NCBI GenBank assembly: GCA_945874355.1
Contig: CAMCGB010000005.1
Location: forward strand, 99,569-163,568
Length of the DNA stretch: 64,000 nucleotides
Direction: 5' to 3'
Origin: an uncultured Bacteroides sp.
GTDB taxonomy: Bacteria; Bacteroidota; Bacteroidia; Bacteroidales; UBA932
Shown here: piece by piece, positions 61,268-64,000 of the stretch
Layout of the letters: the number at the start of each line of letters is the position of its first letter
Position numbering within the stretch: position 1 is the stretch's first letter
The notes under the pieces: model-generated
The model's database searches: none
What the model was told of the DNA's origin: nothing
What the model saw: the letters and a program-made list of their open reading frames with translations, nothing else
Position numbers and translations under genes: made by a program

Positions 61268-61608
61268 ATGTAGTATTTATCATCCTGTCCGTGCTCATCG
61301 TGCTCGCAGCGATTCTGCTTATCGCCGTCGTGCTCCTTCAGAACAGCAAGGGCGATGGAATGGCCAGCAACTTTGTCGCCGGCAACCAGACTTTCGGTGT
61401 GCGTCAGACCGCTGACATCCTTGAGAAAATCACTTGGGGCCTTGTAGCCTTCATTCTGGTAATCTCTGTGGTCAGCTCTTTCACTATGGGCAGCCGCAAG
61501 GGTCAGATTGATGTCACCGACAAGATTGAGACCGTCGCTCCCGACGCCCAGCCCGAGTTCCCCGCCGCTCCTATCCAGCAGGAAGCTCCCACCAGCGAGA
61601 ACAACTAA
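61264..61608 (+). CDS. secG: Preprotein translocase subunit SecG
   Basis: 114-residue inner-membrane protein with two membrane helices (VVFIILSVLIVLAAILLIAVVLLQ and WGLVAFILVISVVSSFTMG) joined by NSKGDGMASNFVAGNQTFGVRQTADILEK, the conserved SecG loop. The C-terminal tail is long and rich in Pro, Ala and Glu, as in relatives. Its ATG overlaps the preceding gene by 4 bases. Confidence 0.95.
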   Translation: MNVVFIILSVLIVLAAILLIAVVLLQNSKGDGMASNFVAGNQTFGVRQTADILEKITWGLVAFILVISVVSSFTMGSRKGQIDVTDKIETVAPDAQPEFPAAPIQQEAPTSENN

Positions 61609-61632
61609 GCTCGACAAGAAATAGAACATATG

Positions 61633-61665
61633 CATTCCACTGTCAAATTGTCAGTGGAATGTTCT
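61633..61665 (+). terminator. Terminator after secG
   Basis: CATTCCACTG pairs perfectly with CAGTGGAATG (61633-61642/61652-61661), loop of nine, followed by TTCTTTGTTTTC. Confidence 0.85.
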
Positions 61666-61713
61666 TTGTTTTCTCATTATCAGTCTCTGCAAACCGGAGG
61701 CTGATATTTTTAT

Positions 61714-63765
61714 ATGGAAAAGAAGTACGAATTTTTGATCAAATATGCCATAGACCTCAATGAGGCCGCGGCAAAAGGGAAGCTCGACCCTGTTATAGGC
61801 AGGGATGACGAGATAAGAAGAGTGCTTCAGATATTGAGCAGGCGCACCAAGAACAATCCTATTCTTGTAGGTGAGCCGGGCGTGGGTAAAACTGCGATAT
61901 CTGAAGGAATCGCAACCAAGATAGTGAATGGGCAAGTGCCTGAGAACCTGAAGAACCGCAAGGTATTCTCGCTTGATATGGGTGCGCTGATAGCCGGCGC
62001 CAAGTATCAGGGCGAGTTCGAGGAGAGGCTCAAGGGCGTTGTGAAGGAGGTTGTGGACAGCGAAGGGGAGATAATCCTGTTCATAGATGAGATTCATACC
62101 CTGGTGGGCGCCGGAAGGACTAGCGGCGCAATGGATGCGTCGAACATCCTGAAGCCGGCCCTTGCGCGAGGAGAACTGAGGACTATAGGCTCCACCACCC
62201 TGGACGAGTACCAGAAGTACTTCGAGCAGGACAAGGCGCTGGAGAGACGTTTCCAGAAGGTGATGGTGGACGAGCCCAGTCCCGCGGAGAGCATCGCAAT
62301 CCTCAGGGGTCTGAAGGAGAAGTATGAGAATCACCACAAGGTGAGCATTGAGGATGACGCCCTGATTGCCGCGGTCAATTTGAGCCACAGGTATATCAAC
62401 AACCGTTTCCTGCCGGACAAGGCCATAGACCTGGTGGACGAGGCAGCTTCAAAACTCAGGCTTGAGATGAATTCAGTGCCGGAGCCTATAGACGAACTGG
62501 ACTCGCGGATACGTCAGCTCGAGATTGAGAAAGAGGCCATCAAGCGGGAAGGAACCAGCCTGAAGAGCGAGAAAATCGACCAGGAGCTTAAGGAGTGCAA
62601 GGAAAAGAGAAGCTCTCTGGGCAAGAAATGGGATGAGGAGAAGGGTATTGTCACGGCTCTGAACAATCTCAGGGCTGATATTGAGGAGTATAAGCGGGAG
62701 GCGGACATTGCCGAGAGAGGGGGCGACTACGGTAAGGTGGCCGAGATCCGCTACGGCAAACTCGCCGCGGCCCAGCAGCAGCTAAAAGAGCTGACCGAGA
62801 AGCAGGCTGCAATCAAGGATCCAATCATCACCGAGTCTGTGACTCCCGAGGACATAGCCGAGATTGTCGCCCGCTGGACCGGAATTCCGGTGAACAGGAT
62901 GCTGGAGAGCGAGAAGGAGAAGCTGCTCAGGATGGAGACTGAGCTGCACAAGAGGGTCGTCGGGCAAGACAAGGCCATCAATGCAGTGTCGGATGCCGTG
63001 CGCCGCAGCAGGGCCGGGCTTTCGAATGAGCACAGGCCTATAGGGTCGTTCCTGTTTATGGGTAGTACCGGTGTGGGCAAGACCGAACTGGCAAAGGCCC
63101 TGGCCGAGTTCCTTTTCAATGATGAGAGTATGATGACCCGTATCGATATGAGCGAGTACCAGGAGAGTCATACCGTGAGCCGTCTTATCGGTGCGCCTCC
63201 GGGATATGTAGGATACGATGAGGGCGGCCAGCTGACCGAGGCAGTGCGGCGCAAGCCCTACTCTGTGGTCCTGCTTGACGAGATCGAGAAGGCCCATCCG
63301 GACATCTTCAACATTCTGCTTCAGGTGCTTGATGACGGCCGTCTGACGGACAACAAGGGTCGTACGGTGGACTTCAAGAATACTATACTCATTATGACTT
63401 CAAACCTCAAGGAAGAGGAGTTGAGGCTCAGGATGAGACCGGAGTTCCTTAACCGTATCGATGAGATTGTGACTTTCGACGCTCTGACTAAGGACGATAT
63501 ACGTCAGATTGTACGGATTCAGATGGATATTCTGAAGCGCAAGCTCGAGGGCGAGAATGTGGAGCTTTCGTTCACCAAGGCTTTCGAGGACGATATGACC
63601 GAGAACGGATATGACCCGGAGTACGGCGCAAGGCCCGTCAAGAGGCTGATTCAAAGGGAGTTGGTGAACCGCTTGGCGCGTGAGATACTGGAGGGCAGGA
63701 TTCATAAGGATTGCGCGATAGTGGTCGATAGCCGGGACGGTCAGACTGTGCTCCGCAACGCTTAG
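61714..63765 (+). CDS. clpB: ClpB-type disaggregase lacking the N-terminal domain
   Basis: 683 residues against about 860 for full ClpB. It opens at [28 protein letters not shown] sequence, directly at AAA-1, so the ~150-residue Clp_N domain is absent and no in-frame upstream coding exists. AAA-1 has GEPGVGKTA and [13 protein letters not shown]. The M-domain coiled coil ([33 protein letters not shown]) is present. AAA-2 has GSTGVGKTE and [12 protein letters not shown]. After MTSNL the usual ~25-residue stretch before [12 protein letters not shown] is shortened. Disaggregation with DnaK is the family role. The promoter is not clear; a terminator isolates it from secG. Confidence 0.88.
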   Translation: MEKKYEFLIKYAIDLNEAAAKGKLDPVIGRDDEIRRVLQILSRRTKNNPILVGEPGVGKTAISEGIATKIVNGQVPENLKNRKVFSLDMGALIAGAKYQGEFEERLKGVVKEVVDSEGEIILFIDEIHTLVGAGRTSGAMDASNILKPALARGELRTIGSTTLDEYQKYFEQDKALERRFQKVMVDEPSPAESIAILRGLKEKYENHHKVSIEDDALIAAVNLSHRYINNRFLPDKAIDLVDEAASKLRLEMNSVPEPIDELDSRIRQLEIEKEAIKREGTSLKSEKIDQELKECKEKRSSLGKKWDEEKGIVTALNNLRADIEEYKREADIAERGGDYGKVAEIRYGKLAAAQQQLKELTEKQAAIKDPIITESVTPEDIAEIVARWTGIPVNRMLESEKEKLLRMETELHKRVVGQDKAINAVSDAVRRSRAGLSNEHRPIGSFLFMGSTGVGKTELAKALAEFLFNDESMMTRIDMSEYQESHTVSRLIGAPPGYVGYDEGGQLTEAVRRKPYSVVLLDEIEKAHPDIFNILLQVLDDGRLTDNKGRTVDFKNTILIMTSNLKEEELRLRMRPEFLNRIDEIVTFDALTKDDIRQIVRIQMDILKRKLEGENVELSFTKAFEDDMTENGYDPEYGARPVKRLIQRELVNRLAREILEGRIHKDCAIVVDSRDGQTVLRNA

Positions 63766-63767
63766 CG

Positions 63768-63806
63768 AATAGATTTCTCCGTTCGCTTCGCTCAGTCGAA
63801 ATGACA
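63768..63806. repeat. REP-like dispersed repeat, third locus
   Basis: 39 bases matching the copies at 16.7 and 22.8 kb with three substitutions. It begins 3 bases after the clpB stop; a decayed GCTCAGCCGAAATAGCA fragment follows at about 63822. Confidence 0.7.
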
Positions 63807-63889
63807 AAAGGGGCTACGCTGCTCAGCCGAAATAGCAATATGAGGGCTGGACGATCCGCCTCGAGTCAAAAAATAAGGATTGCAAAGTG

Positions 63890-63938
63890 AAAGTTTTTTG
63901 AAAAAACTTTGGAATATCAAAAAAAGTTCATACCTTTG
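63890..63938 (+). promoter_or_regulatory. tRNA-Gly promoter with overlapping AT-rich palindrome
   Basis: TTTG (63908-63911), exactly 19 bases, TACCTTTG (63931-63938), then the tRNA 10 bases on: a full consensus promoter. AAAGTTTTTT/AAAAAACTTT around a single G (63890-63910) overlaps the -33 box. Confidence 0.7.
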
Positions 63939-63948
63939 CAATCCCAAC

Positions 63949-64000
63949 GCGGAAATAGCTCAGTTGGTAGAGCGCAACCTTGCCAAGGTTGAGGTCGCGG
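63949..64000 (+). tRNA. tRNA-Gly (anticodon GCC), cut by the window end
   Basis: The first 52 bases are visible: acceptor GCGGAAA, D-arm GCTCAGTTGGTAGAGC and anticodon arm CAACCTTGCCAAGGTTG with GCC. The T-arm and 3' end lie outside the window. Confidence 0.95.

Noticed and set aside
61666..61713. CIRCE heat-shock operator before clpB
   Set aside because: The short CAG/CTG symmetry there does not match TTAGCACTC-N9-GAGTGCTAA.

Overview
The window looks like a piece of chromosome from a Gram-negative Bacteroidales bacterium with a fairly GC-rich genome. The evidence is Bacteroidetes-type promoters (TTTG, about 19 bases, TAnnTTTG), the near absence of Shine-Dalgarno sequences, lipid A and LPS-transport genes (lpxK, lptE), the gene order rplM-rpsI-rpsB-tsf and rpsL-rpsG-fusA-rpsJ, the run sigma54-activator/lptE/TPR/secG, and families typical of the phylum (DUF3109, DUF368, GH2 and GH78 enzymes with lipoprotein or secretion signals). 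No genus can be named from the sequence alone. No phage, insertion sequence or CRISPR array was found.

Layout. 1-9.4 kb: 5' part of cysS, then xth, then a leftward run pyrH-frr-GH2-acyltransferase fusion-PfkB kinase-DUF368. 9.6-13.3 kb: a lone sdhC followed by rplM-rpsI-rpsB-tsf with structured leaders. 13.5-15.8 kb: a cassette of four exported proteins (CsgG-like, small lipoprotein, DUF4810-like, GNA1162/DUF799-like) in which the CsgG gene carries an in-frame stop. 15.8-16.8 kb: about 1 kb without genes but full of inverted repeats and REP-like sequence. 16.8-25 kb: lpxK-dusB, a GH2 lipoprotein, an M24 peptidase, a second repeat patch, hemW and a coiled-coil membrane protein. 25-36 kb: small membrane protein, DUF3109, M16-like protein, TPR protein, U32 protein, a lipoprotein and a GH78 rhamnosidase. 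35.4-43.4 kb: pbp1A-ddl-prmC, topA, an Lrp-type regulator and ispD. 43.4-49 kb: the rod-shape operon mreBCD-mrdA-rodA, then tRNA-Leu. 49-53.5 kb: DUF362 ferredoxin, queD, fabG-comF and aminopeptidase P. 53.6-57.2 kb: the str operon rpsL-rpsG-fusA-rpsJ, ending at a tRNA(CAU) instead of continuing into rplC. 57-64 kb: an OmpA/TPR lipoprotein, the sigma54 activator-lptE-TPR-secG run, a ClpB without its N-domain, a third repeat copy and the start of tRNA-Gly.

Functional themes are translation, envelope and peptidoglycan building (Ddl, PBP1A, MreBCD, PBP2, RodA, IspD, DUF368, LpxK, LptE) and a few scattered exported glycosidases with no SusC/SusD partners. The most unusual points are: (1) the nonsense codon inside the CsgG-like gene with a clearly preserved coding tail behind it; (2) the repeat islands at 15.8-16.8 and 22.8-23.0 kb, which share two identical 21-base modules in opposite order; (3) hairpins placed at the inferred transcription starts of both rplM and rpsL; (4) a membrane domain fused to an acyltransferase lacking its HX4D aspartate; and (5) three convergent gene pairs whose stop codons interlock.
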